Assembly: GCA_945871415.1 (NCBI GenBank)
Contig: CAMBWG010000124.1
Coordinates: 1-6,760, forward strand
Direction of reading: 5' to 3'
DNA: 6,760 bases
DNA from: an uncultured Desulfovibrio sp.
GTDB taxonomy: Bacteria; Desulfobacterota; Desulfovibrionia; Desulfovibrionales; Desulfovibrionaceae
The number at the start of each line of letters is the position of its first letter. Position 1 is the first letter of the stretch. Below the pieces are notes generated by a model that worked only from the letters and a program-made list of their open reading frames with translations, had not been told where the DNA came from and searched no databases. Shown here in pieces: positions 1 through 5,961 of the stretch. The position numbers and the translations under genes were made by a program.

Positions 1-652
1 CGCCCGTTGCCGTAATGCCACCGGCGACATTCAGCTGCATTCTCCCGGAAATTGTCTCTGTGAGATTGCCGCCGATATTCCTTTCGACGTTGCCGCTCAC
101 CTCTTCCAGCACATCCCCGGCCACCGAAACGAACATATTGCCTTCGCAATGGAGTACCATGTCGCCGTTCGGCAGAATTTCGACTGCCGAACCGCTGTCC
201 ATCTGCGTGACCCTGATCGTGCCGGAACGGCAGAGCTGAATCAGCGCCCGGTTCTGGCAACACACCACGTCTTCGTAATAAGGAGGATTGGGAACAGGGG
301 GCTGCCTGGGGCTACGTTTGTGAGCGTAGGTCCCCGCGCCCTGGAACGCATCCGGGGCCAGAGTTACCACGCCGCCCGGACTTGCCTGAGCCGCGCCGAG
401 AATCAGGGGCCGACGGGAATCGCCCTGCACGAACTGCACCCACACCATGTCCCCGATCCGCACCGGCGTTACGGTTCCTTCACCTTCGCGCGCCCCGGGC
501 GGCAGAACACAGTTGGCCCAGGGCAGCGCGGCCTCCGGTACGCCGTCAAAAATATCATAGACCTTGACCTTGACGCGGCAACGCTTTTCAGGGTCGTCAA
601 CAGCCACGACTTCACCAATGTATGTCCCCGGATAGTGCTTAGAATGGCTCAA
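1..652 (-). CDS. Baseplate central spike protein, gp5/gpV type, 3' end cut by window edge
   Basis: This is the needle protein at the tip of a contractile tail; 217 codons are visible and the frame runs off the left edge. Residues 8-95 are an OB-fold: YPGTYIGEVVAVDDPEKR at the start, then RCRVKVKVYD, LPWANCVLPPG, MVWVQFVQGDSRRPLILGAA. The Q-G-D-x-R-R-P-L-x-L-G ending is typical of gp5, gpV and VgrG. From about residue 176 a regular octapeptide V-x-G-x-x-x-x-x begins: VAGDVLEE, VSGNVERN, IGGNLTET, ISGRMQLN, VAGGITAT. This is the repeat that builds the triple-stranded beta-helix of T4 gp5. No lysozyme domain lies between OB-fold and repeats, unlike T4 gp5. The start is TTG 652; the only in-frame codons upstream are CTC and a TAG stop. 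The overlap with the hub gene is 14 bases. Confidence 0.87.
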   Translation of the reverse strand, partial: MSHSKHYPGTYIGEVVAVDDPEKRCRVKVKVYDIFDGVPEAALPWANCVLPPGAREGEGTVTPVRIGDMVWVQFVQGDSRRPLILGAAQASPGGVVTLAPDAFQGAGTYAHKRSPRQPPVPNPPYYEDVVCCQNRALIQLCRSGTIRVTQMDSGSAVEILPNGDMVLHCEGNMFVSVAGDVLEEVSGNVERNIGGNLTETISGRMQLNVAGGITATG

Positions 653-1670
653 GAGCTACGGCCCCCTTTACGCGGCAATAGTAACGCTGCCCCGAATACC
701 AGTGGGCAACGGCCTCCACCACGACTTTGTCCGGCAACCCCTCATTAATCGGATTTGCAGGATCTGGCGTATGCCACATGAGCTTGACGGACTGCCCGGC
801 CGTTACGCTCATGTTGCCCAATGCCACAAAGTCAATCGCCGTTTTGGTCGCCACAGGGCCATTCCCCAGGACGAAGGTATTCGGCGAGCTGGTTATGACT
901 GTGGGCTTTGAACCGGAACGAGAGAGGACGGGGCTGTCCGGCGAGGTCTTCACCCGGCCGGTGACCTCATTCCAGCCCGTAAACGTGCGCACAGAGGCCT
1001 CCTGTGCCCGCATCTGCACAGATGGTTGTGTGTAACGCACAATACTGTTTTCATCCTTGAGCCTTCCCCAATGAAAGGTGATTGCAGGGTCACGGGCAAA
1101 GAGCTCGTCAAAGCGGCGCATGGAGATTCTGCCGCGGGCATACCAGAGGTGAGCGCCATGCTCCCCGGCAATTTGCCGCAGAAGTGCCGATGGCCGTTCC
1201 CCGGCAATATTGTGGTAGTTTTCAACTACCGGAAATTTCCCCACGTCCAGACGCGCTCCCCCGGAAAAGGCCTGCAATATCTCGGGGATGCCCTGCTGCG
1301 CAAAAATGCGGGTTTTATCAGCGATTTTCTTCATGCTGTAGACGGTTGACGCCATGAGATTGAGCTTCACGGTGCCGTCCTGCTGCGGCGTGCAGGTAAG
1401 CACTGTAAAATCGTCTTTTTCGCTGACGCCGTTTTCTCTGAATGAATCGCCGAAGGAGACAGAAAATTCATCGTATTCCCTGATTCTCAGGTGGGACTTG
1501 ATGTAATTTTCCGGATCTGCATAGACGAGAACAAGTTTCGGCCCGTCAAGCTGCATGGATTCAATATACGTGCCCTCTTGCAGATAGGCCGCTTCCAGCT
1601 CTTCCCCGCTCTGCTTGTGCAGCACCTTGGAAAATATGCAGATATTGTCGCGCATCACATCGTCCGCCAT
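639..1670 (-). CDS. Baseplate hub protein, gp27/gpD/VgrG N-terminal type
   Basis: This 343-aa protein is probably the baseplate hub that forms the collar holding the spike and joins it to the tail tube. The recognisable part is residues 120-190: a helix that reads like GIPEILQAFS, then a conserved segment VVENYHN, then SALLRQIAGEHGAHLWYARG and RISMRRF. The S-x-x-x-L-L-R-Q-x-A-x-E-H-G-A-x-L-x-x-x-x-G-R pattern is typical of P2 gpD, T4 gp27 and the start of VgrG proteins. The first 110 residues should be the first hub beta-domain. The C-terminal part (270-343) is strand-rich and ends VVVEAVAHWYSGQRYYCRVK, a common last segment of such hubs. ATG 1670 overlaps the previous gene by 16 bases. An equally possible start is ATG 1655, which forms TGATG with that gene's stop. 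The spike gene follows with a 14-base overlap, as usual for hub-spike pairs. Confidence 0.85.
   Translation of the reverse strand: MADDVMRDNICIFSKVLHKQSGEELEAAYLQEGTYIESMQLDGPKLVLVYADPENYIKSHLRIREYDEFSVSFGDSFRENGVSEKDDFTVLTCTPQQDGTVKLNLMASTVYSMKKIADKTRIFAQQGIPEILQAFSGGARLDVGKFPVVENYHNIAGERPSALLRQIAGEHGAHLWYARGRISMRRFDELFARDPAITFHWGRLKDENSIVRYTQPSVQMRAQEASVRTFTGWNEVTGRVKTSPDSPVLSRSGSKPTVITSSPNTFVLGNGPVATKTAIDFVALGNMSVTAGQSVKLMWHTPDPANPINEGLPDKVVVEAVAHWYSGQRYYCRVKGAVALEPF
662..669 (-). promoter_or_regulatory. Ribosome binding site for a TTG start
   Basis: AAAGGGGG on the minus strand lies 9 bases before TTG 652. There is no ATG or GTG between the in-frame TAG and the first conserved residues of the spike protein, so this rare start with this purine-rich site is the best reading. 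Confidence 0.5.
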
Positions 1671-2359
1671 TGCCCGATAAGCTGAAAATAGTCCGGCACC
1701 TCCACCCTGCTCCCCACGACAGCCTGCGTAGTGACCTCGGCCATGGTGCGCGACCCCCAGAGCCTCTCGCGATCCTGTCCCATGTCTTCATTGGAAGTCA
1801 GTATCTCCCGGGGAGCGGACAGGGAGGCCCTCACCTCAAACCGTTCCCCGTCAAGCATGTACGGCACAGGGAACCGGCTGTGCCTGCGCCCCAGAGGCGC
1901 TACATAAGCCCACCACGCCAGCGCCAGATGTTCGATGCTTGGCCTGTCCCAGGCCAGAAACAGCAGGGAATACGTGAGCGCCAGAGGAATGGTTGTCAGG
2001 CGCATGGCAGCGTCCCGGGCAAAAATCGTTTCTTCCTCAACGAAACGCGTGACCTCGGCCACCTGCACATGCTGATTCGGATCTGCGACGATGCCCTGCT
2101 CACGATAATACATGACAAGGGGCAGATCCGGCACACCCTGTCGGCCTTTGGAGTCGTCTGCATGCTGCGCCAGCCTCCGCAGCGCCGCCTGTACGTCGTC
2201 ATTCTTGACGAGGTAAATTTTTTCCTTGTCCGACCGGGCAAGAAAACGGCCTATCGCCTTGGGCGCGCTCTCCGGCGCAAGAGAACGGAAACACCTTGCG
2301 AGCAATCCGCCAAAGGCAAAGTCCACTGCCTGCAAACTGGTAATATGATTGCTGCTCAC
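1655..2359 (-). CDS. Unrecognised tail/virion protein, 234 aa, possible tail-completion protein
   Basis: I chose GTG 2359 as the start. A GAGGAA site lies 6 bases before it, and it begins 10 bases after the upstream stop. The first ATG of this frame (2473) lies well inside the repeat of the upstream gene, has no good binding site, and its first 38 codons encode sequence that is a frame-shifted reading of that repeat. The 234-aa protein has no signal peptide. A hydrophobic stretch (TTIPLALTYSLLFLAWDRPS, about 122-141) is followed by a helix and by strands (RFPVPYMLDGERFEVRASLS) and a late SNEDMGQDRERLWG segment. A strand of the form P-L-x-L-x-Y followed by a helix and a P-V-P strand is loosely like tail terminator or sheath-completion (T4 gp15-type) proteins, which is a weak comparison. 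It directly precedes the baseplate hub gene. Confidence 0.75.
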   Translation of the reverse strand: MSSNHITSLQAVDFAFGGLLARCFRSLAPESAPKAIGRFLARSDKEKIYLVKNDDVQAALRRLAQHADDSKGRQGVPDLPLVMYYREQGIVADPNQHVQVAEVTRFVEEETIFARDAAMRLTTIPLALTYSLLFLAWDRPSIEHLALAWWAYVAPLGRRHSRFPVPYMLDGERFEVRASLSAPREILTSNEDMGQDRERLWGSRTMAEVTTQAVVGSRVEVPDYFQLIGQWRTM

Positions 2360-2365
2360 AGGAAG

Positions 2366-2371
2366 TTCCTC
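2366..2371 (-). promoter_or_regulatory. Ribosome binding site deciding a GTG start
   Basis: GAGGAA on the minus strand overlaps the TGA stop of the nuclease gene and is spaced 6 bases from GTG 2359. It is the reason for preferring this start over the ATG at 2473 or the ATG at 2392, which have no comparable site. The overlap with the stop suggests that ribosomes finishing the nuclease gene re-initiate here. Confidence 0.65.
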
Positions 2372-3317
2372 ATATATCCAGGGCAAAACCATAGCCCGCA
2401 GTACCGTATTCCGGCTTGCGGGACTCCGCGAAGGCAGGTACTGTAGCAGAGGAGTCTGTCGCTCCCACGTCATGACGAGTTACTGTAGGCATGGCGTGCG
2501 TAGGGTGGGATAGATGTGCACTGCTTCCCATTCCATCGACAGCCTCACCGGAGTCTGCCGCTCCCACACCGTAACGATCCGCGAAAGGTGCTGTGTGCGT
2601 AGGGCGGTGCAGTGTGCGTGGAACTCCCGCGCCACCGGCGGACTCCCAAGAATCCGCTGCTCCCACACTATGACGGGGAACTAAAGGCATAGAGTGCATA
2701 GGGCAGGCTGGTAGACTGCCGCCACCTGTTTCACCAGCGGATTCCATGATTCCATAATTGCCATCGTCTTCGACGACCTCAAATCCCGTCAAAAGCCAGT
2801 ATTCCTCTTTTCTCTTTCCCCCGACTCGCGCTTCTCTGGATTCGATCCAGCGGGAATCCGGTATCAGGCTTACATGCCATTTACCAAGGATGATCCCCCT
2901 TTTATGCCCTTCGACATGGATGCGGCCCTTCGCTATCACCTCAACGCACTTAAAGGCGACGGCTTCTCCGCTCTGCCCGGCAAAGAAATCCATCCACCTG
3001 GCTTCCCAGTCGCGCTTGGCGATGATGTGCGAGACGCCACGCCCGCCGGAGAAGACCCTGCTACCCTTCTGGCCGTTGGTCTTTCCCGGCAGATTCGCCC
3101 ACCATTCGGCGGCTTCCTTCCTGCTTTTGAACTCCGGCGGGGCCTTGCCCGGCGTTCCCCACGAAAAGGCAATCCAGCCCAGTTCCTTCCTGTACATGGC
3201 CCGATATTCCTTGCGGCCCGTGGCAATCACATGCTTCATGGCCTCGTGCCCGCGGCGGAGGTTCTCCTCCAGAGTGACCGGCGTGGCTATCTGCGCAGCT
3301 TCAAAAATCGCATCCAT
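2370..3317 (-). CDS. PBECR-like phage nuclease with repetitive C-terminal tail
   Basis: This 315-aa protein looks like a stand-alone member of the phage Barnase-EndoU-ColicinE5/D-RelE-like (PBECR) nuclease superfamily, small nucleases expected to cleave RNA. The domain spans about residues 45-182. Signatures are LGWIAFSWGTPG (46-57), the GGRGVSHIIAKRD stretch (91-103) with candidate catalytic His97 and basic Lys101 and Arg102, a strand with ECVxV-like character (AFKCVEVIAKG), and the closing YWLLTGFEVVEDD (173-185). The W-L-L-T-G-F/Y-E ending is typical of the family. In other phages these domains are often fused to head-morphogenesis or polyvalent proteins; here the domain is N-terminal and separate. 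Residues 190-290 are a 33-residue tandem repeat, not part of the nuclease. The start ATG 3317 overlaps the upstream stop by one base. I infer RNase activity from family; the fold is recognised by eye only, and target and immunity partner are unknown. Confidence 0.8.
   Translation of the reverse strand: MDAIFEAAQIATPVTLEENLRRGHEAMKHVIATGRKEYRAMYRKELGWIAFSWGTPGKAPPEFKSRKEAAEWWANLPGKTNGQKGSRVFSGGRGVSHIIAKRDWEARWMDFFAGQSGEAVAFKCVEVIAKGRIHVEGHKRGIILGKWHVSLIPDSRWIESREARVGGKRKEEYWLLTGFEVVEDDGNYGIMESAGETGGGSLPACPMHSMPLVPRHSVGAADSWESAGGAGVPRTLHRPTHTAPFADRYGVGAADSGEAVDGMGSSAHLSHPTHAMPTVTRHDVGATDSSATVPAFAESRKPEYGTAGYGFALDI
2448..2750 (-). repeat. 99-bp in-frame tandem repeat in the tail of the nuclease gene
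   Basis: About three degenerate units of 99 bases (33 codons) stand head to tail. Unit 1 is 2601-2699, unit 2 is 2502-2600, and unit 3 is the incomplete 2448-2501. A partial earlier copy lies at 2700-2750. Protein starts align as MHSMP, THTAP and THAMP; each unit carries a VGA[AT]DS core (as HSVGAADS, YGVGAADS, HDVGATDS), and units 1 and 2 end in H-x-P. At DNA level the best conserved piece is GTGGGAGC followed by a GAYTC-type end. Because the unit is a multiple of three, the frame is kept. The encoded tail is rich in Ser, Thr, Pro, His and Gly and probably disordered. Confidence 0.8.
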
Positions 3318-3904
3318 TACAGCAGCCCCACCTCTGTGTCGCCGATTTCTCCGGTATCTCCTTCCCCGCCCTCCTCTCCCGCTTCCGGCACGGAATCGGG
3401 GGGAATCTCCGGTGCTTCGCCCTCGGCAGGAAGAGGGCGGCAGACATACAGCATTCCCGCCCCCAGAGTCCGACCGACAGGCTGCGCCTCGGCCACATAA
3501 ACAGTACGCTCCACAGTCTCGTCGCCGTCCAGCGAGAGATATTCACGCCAGCGAATAAGCGAGTATGTCCGCAGGCCGCGAACGGACACGAGCATCTGAA
3601 TCGCTGCGGCGGCACTGTGAAAGCTCTCAAACAGGCCGGATGAGCTTGCCGCAAAGGTGAACTCCGGGTTCGGAACAATCATGGCGCGGCCTGCGACCGG
3701 AGGATCGTATTCCTGCGCCCTCTCGTCCCGGTCAAGCAGAGTCCCGACAGCGAGGTTGTCGGCGACAACCTCATTGTGTTCGGAGCTCTTTGCAGGAAAC
3801 ACAATGCAATCGAACGCCTCCGGGTGCCTCTGGAGCATAATCTCGAACGTCTCATGCAGGACGCCGCCGCCGGGTCTGTAATTGCGGGGAGCAAGGGAAG
3901 TCAT
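3317..3904 (-). CDS. Phage structural-operon protein of unknown function with acidic C-terminal tail, 195 aa
   Basis: I do not recognise this protein. It begins at ATG 3904, overlapping the preceding stop as ATGA, behind a strong AAGGAGG site (3912-3918, 7 bases away). Residues 1-150 look like a folded domain of mixed strands and helices (for example FDCIVFPAKS, RAMIVPNPEFTF, ERTVYVAEAQ); no catalytic motif stands out. From about residue 158 the sequence becomes low-complexity, rich in Pro, Glu, Gly and Asp (PAEGEAPEIPPDSVPEAGEE and onward), and is probably disordered. Its stop overlaps the start of the nuclease gene by one base (TAATG). Position between the zinc-cluster protein and the nuclease gene suggests a minor tail or accessory virion protein. 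An alternative is a partner or chaperone of the neighbouring nuclease, but the sequence gives no direct support for that. Confidence 0.75.
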   Translation of the reverse strand: MTSLAPRNYRPGGGVLHETFEIMLQRHPEAFDCIVFPAKSSEHNEVVADNLAVGTLLDRDERAQEYDPPVAGRAMIVPNPEFTFAASSSGLFESFHSAAAAIQMLVSVRGLRTYSLIRWREYLSLDGDETVERTVYVAEAQPVGRTLGAGMLYVCRPLPAEGEAPEIPPDSVPEAGEEGGEGDTGEIGDTEVGLL

Positions 3905-4965
3905 GCCCTATCCTCCTTGAGAATGGCGTCAATCTGCGCCGCGTTCAGCTTATACTTGTCTGCGATGCCGCGGATCGCCTCTCCAGAGTCCATATTGAGC
4001 TGCCGGTAGAGCCGCGCAATATCGCCCACAGCCTGCACCACTTTGGGATCTATCCCCTGAAGAACGGCGGACGACCGCCTGGGCGTCTGCTTTTTTTCCA
4101 TGGCATCCGCAGCGGCCTTGTACTTGCGCAGGGCCGCCATGGCATCACGATGCAGGCGGCGCGATATGAGGATGTTCAAGTCGCTCTGATTGAACATCTG
4201 CTTGCGTTCGACGCTTTTGAAGCCGGGTTTCTTGCGCTCTGCATCCATCTGCCTTGCCAGCACAAGCAGGACGCGGTTTGAGCCAAGTTCCCTGATTGCC
4301 CGAAGGACGTGCTTACAGCAGCATCCCGTCAATTTGGGATTACGAATTTTCGGGAAATCGTGCTCCAGAGGATCGATGGCATATTTCCCGATAGTCGCCA
4401 GATAGCGATACCAGTATTGGTGGCGGCCGCATGGACATTCGATGGACACCCTGCCTTGCAGCACTTCCCGCACGGCCCGCATGGCCGGCGTTGCGGTGTA
4501 AAGAGCTTCCTGCCAGTTCTCAAGGCGTATCTGCACTCGATAGAAAGGCTGTTCCCGCCCTGAAACGCGAAAGAAAAGCAAATTCCCCTTGCGCTGATAC
4601 AAGGTGGCATTGCGGACTTCCTTTGCCCTTTCCTTGTCCGCGGGACGGGATGCCCGCAAAAGCGACGCAATCTTTACGCCATAAATCCTGTTGTTGAACT
4701 TCTCTTCCCGCCTTTTGCGGGCAAGATACATCTGATGGAGCTGCTCCGGCGTAAAGGAAACTGTTCCCCCCAGACGACCATACGCAAGCACCAGCTCCTG
4801 AGCAGGCAGATTGGTCTTGTCGCTGTACCGTTCGAGAAGCTCCGGCGTGAGCAGCCCCACACCGTTTTCGCGCACGGCGGCAATCTGCCGCTTTTCGGCC
4901 TCCGCCTGCCTCTCGAACTCCTTCAGCTCGCTGACCGCGCCCCGCATAGTGCCGGAAGCCTTCAT
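3901..4965 (-). CDS. Putative virion protein with SWIM-like zinc cluster (CxC...CxH)
   Basis: This 354-aa protein has no exact function I can name. Its centre holds a cysteine/histidine cluster: C177-P-C179, then about 37 residues on, C215-C216-C217-K-H219. Cys-x-Cys followed by Cys-x-His is the SWIM zinc-finger pattern, here with a longer spacer than most. The spacer carries RHQYWYRYLATIGKYAI and KIRNPKLTG, rich in aromatic and basic residues. Such motifs bind zinc and usually mediate DNA or protein contacts. The N-terminal 35 residues are charged and probably coiled-coil. Residues 70-110 and 260-295 are helical and basic. The last 30 (IRGIADKYKLNAAQIDAIL) could be a helix-turn-helix-like segment. 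The start codon forms TAATG with the preceding stop, so translation is probably coupled. It is embedded in the tail gene cluster, so a virion or assembly role is inferred; a DNA-binding or injected role is equally open. Confidence 0.75.
   Translation of the reverse strand: MKASGTMRGAVSELKEFERQAEAEKRQIAAVRENGVGLLTPELLERYSDKTNLPAQELVLAYGRLGGTVSFTPEQLHQMYLARKRREEKFNNRIYGVKIASLLRASRPADKERAKEVRNATLYQRKGNLLFFRVSGREQPFYRVQIRLENWQEALYTATPAMRAVREVLQGRVSIECPCGRHQYWYRYLATIGKYAIDPLEHDFPKIRNPKLTGCCCKHVLRAIRELGSNRVLLVLARQMDAERKKPGFKSVERKQMFNQSDLNILISRRLHRDAMAALRKYKAAADAMEKKQTPRRSSAVLQGIDPKVVQAVGDIARLYRQLNMDSGEAIRGIADKYKLNAAQIDAILKEDRA
3912..3918 (-). promoter_or_regulatory. Ribosome binding site of the 195-aa gene
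   Basis: AAGGAGG on the minus strand, 7 bases before ATG 3904. It lies inside the end of the zinc-cluster gene and supports independent re-initiation despite the 4-base overlap. Confidence 0.7.
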
Positions 4966-5309
4966 TATTTCCGAACCTCAAACGAGCTGTAATGCTTAAT
5001 CCGTTCCCGCAGCCATGCGGTTGACGGCAGATAGATACGTTCCCCCGTGGGCAGCGATTCGCGGGAGTCGTCTATTCCCGAGGCAATCAGAACGACCCAC
5101 TTGAGCGTATCCAGCCCGTAGACTTTCCAGGCCACAAGCTCGGGAGAAAGCGCGTCCGCAGGCTGCACGACATAGTAGCCCCAGGCCTCCCCGCGATATT
5201 TGACATCCGTCTGCGCCAGACGAATTTCCCGAAAAAGTTCCGCCCGCAGCAGCGGATCGGAAATGTTCAGAGGCGAAAGACGCCCTCCGCTTGATTCCAC
5301 GCTATACAT
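4965..5309 (-). CDS. Baseplate protein, T4 gp53-like / LysM-like tail protein
   Basis: This 114-aa protein is probably a baseplate wedge or hub-associated protein of a contractile tail. Residues 46-98 read like a LysM-type module: YVVQPADALSPELVAWKVYG, then a WVVLIASGID segment, then LPTGERIYLPS. The same order (Y-V-V-x-P, a helix with A-x-K-x-Y-G, a W-V-x-L-x-x-x-G-I strand, then I-x-L-P-S) is seen in T4 gp53 homologues and, more loosely, in tail protein X. T4 gp53 is longer (about 196 aa), so this is a compact version. The frame is open upstream to 5990, but that part overlaps the 219-aa gene out of frame. The start at ATG 5309 has GGAGG 9 bases upstream (5319-5323) and an 8-base overlap with the preceding gene. 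In T4, genes 53 and 5 are neighbours; here the gp5-like gene is in the same operon. Family assignment is from memory of the motif. Confidence 0.8.
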   Translation of the reverse strand: MYSVESSGGRLSPLNISDPLLRAELFREIRLAQTDVKYRGEAWGYYVVQPADALSPELVAWKVYGLDTLKWVVLIASGIDDSRESLPTGERIYLPSTAWLRERIKHYSSFEVRK

Positions 5310-5961
5310 GCTTCCGGGCCTCCAGCGCATCAACCCGGCGTTCAAACCCTGCCCCCTGCGCTTCATACAGCCGCCGCATGGCGCGGAATGCAGGCCATAT
5401 CGGCGGCTCTTTAACAGGCTTCGCAGAACCGGCGAAAACACGCATCCACCTCTCGGAAAGCGGCTCCTCCATGACGGCTCCGGCAACGCACATGAGCAGG
5501 GCCTTGTGCCCCGCAGAGACGTTTTCCCAGCGCGCATCATAAAGAATCCGGCCCTTCTCGTCGGTCTTGCGCACGACGATATCATTTTCCCCGCCCAGTC
5601 GCAGGGCATAACGACCGAAGGCAGGGTCAATGATAAGCGCCCCGCGCCCGTCCAGCGCAAAGTACCAGTCAAGCACGGACTGCAAATGCGTCCGTCCATC
5701 CGGGCCCAAGGCGTCAAAATTGTAGGCCGTGGCTTTGGACGGGAAAGAGCCGGTCCGGTCTTCCACCATGACCACCCATCCGCGCTCCACTTTGGCCTCG
5801 ATATCCGCCAGCATGACCGGGAGCCACTCGTCAGGATTGCCGGATATTTCCCTGATGTCGGTAACAATGAGGCGCTCTCCATCCCAGGCGGCCAGCGCCT
5901 GCGCCCTGCGCCCGCCTTCAAGGGAAATCGCCAGTATCCTCTTGCGGGGATCATTTGCCAT
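5302..5961 (-). CDS. Phage protein of unknown function, 219 aa, next to terminase
   Basis: I do not recognise this protein. It starts at ATG 5961, with a strong AGGAGG site 9 bases upstream, and overlaps the end of the terminase gene by 11 bases. It ends in TAG 8 bases inside the next gene. It is soluble-looking, with no signal peptide or membrane segment. The first 40 residues have the look of alternating strands (RILAISLEGG, then AQALAAWDG, then RLIVTDIREI). A second hydrophobic strand ending in acidic residues (VVMVEDRTG, 63-71) and a third (ALIIDPAFG, 108-116) follow. Three strands, then acid-ended strands, is a layout that RNase H-like folds share, but the usual first Asp is replaced by SLEGG, so this is only a guess. 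The C-terminal 40 residues are basic and likely helical. It is most likely a packaging or virion-assembly protein by position. Confidence 0.8.
   Translation of the reverse strand: MANDPRKRILAISLEGGRRAQALAAWDGERLIVTDIREISGNPDEWLPVMLADIEAKVERGWVVMVEDRTGSFPSKATAYNFDALGPDGRTHLQSVLDWYFALDGRGALIIDPAFGRYALRLGGENDIVVRKTDEKGRILYDARWENVSAGHKALLMCVAGAVMEEPLSERWMRVFAGSAKPVKEPPIWPAFRAMRRLYEAQGAGFERRVDALEARKHV

Noticed and set aside
149..748. Plus-strand open frame (199 codons)
   Set aside because: Antisense to the spike OB-fold and the end of the hub gene.
1..1670. Type VI secretion VgrG or extracellular contractile injection system instead of a phage
   Set aside because: Hub and spike would fit, but the intact terminase nuclease in the same operon indicates a DNA-packaging phage.
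1670..2446. Plus-strand open frame (258 codons)
   Set aside because: Antisense to the 234-aa gene and the end of the nuclease gene; no motif and no good binding site noticed.
2360..2473. N-terminal extension of the 234-aa protein to ATG 2473
   Set aside because: The 38 extra codons are a shifted reading of the nuclease repeat and tail; the GTG at 2359 has a proper binding site.
2448..2750. CRISPR array
   Set aside because: Units are contiguous 99-bp degenerate copies without short identical repeats separated by unique spacers, and they keep an open reading frame.
2758..3558. Plus-strand open frame (266 codons)
   Set aside because: Antisense to the nuclease domain, whose family motifs show that the minus strand is the coding one.
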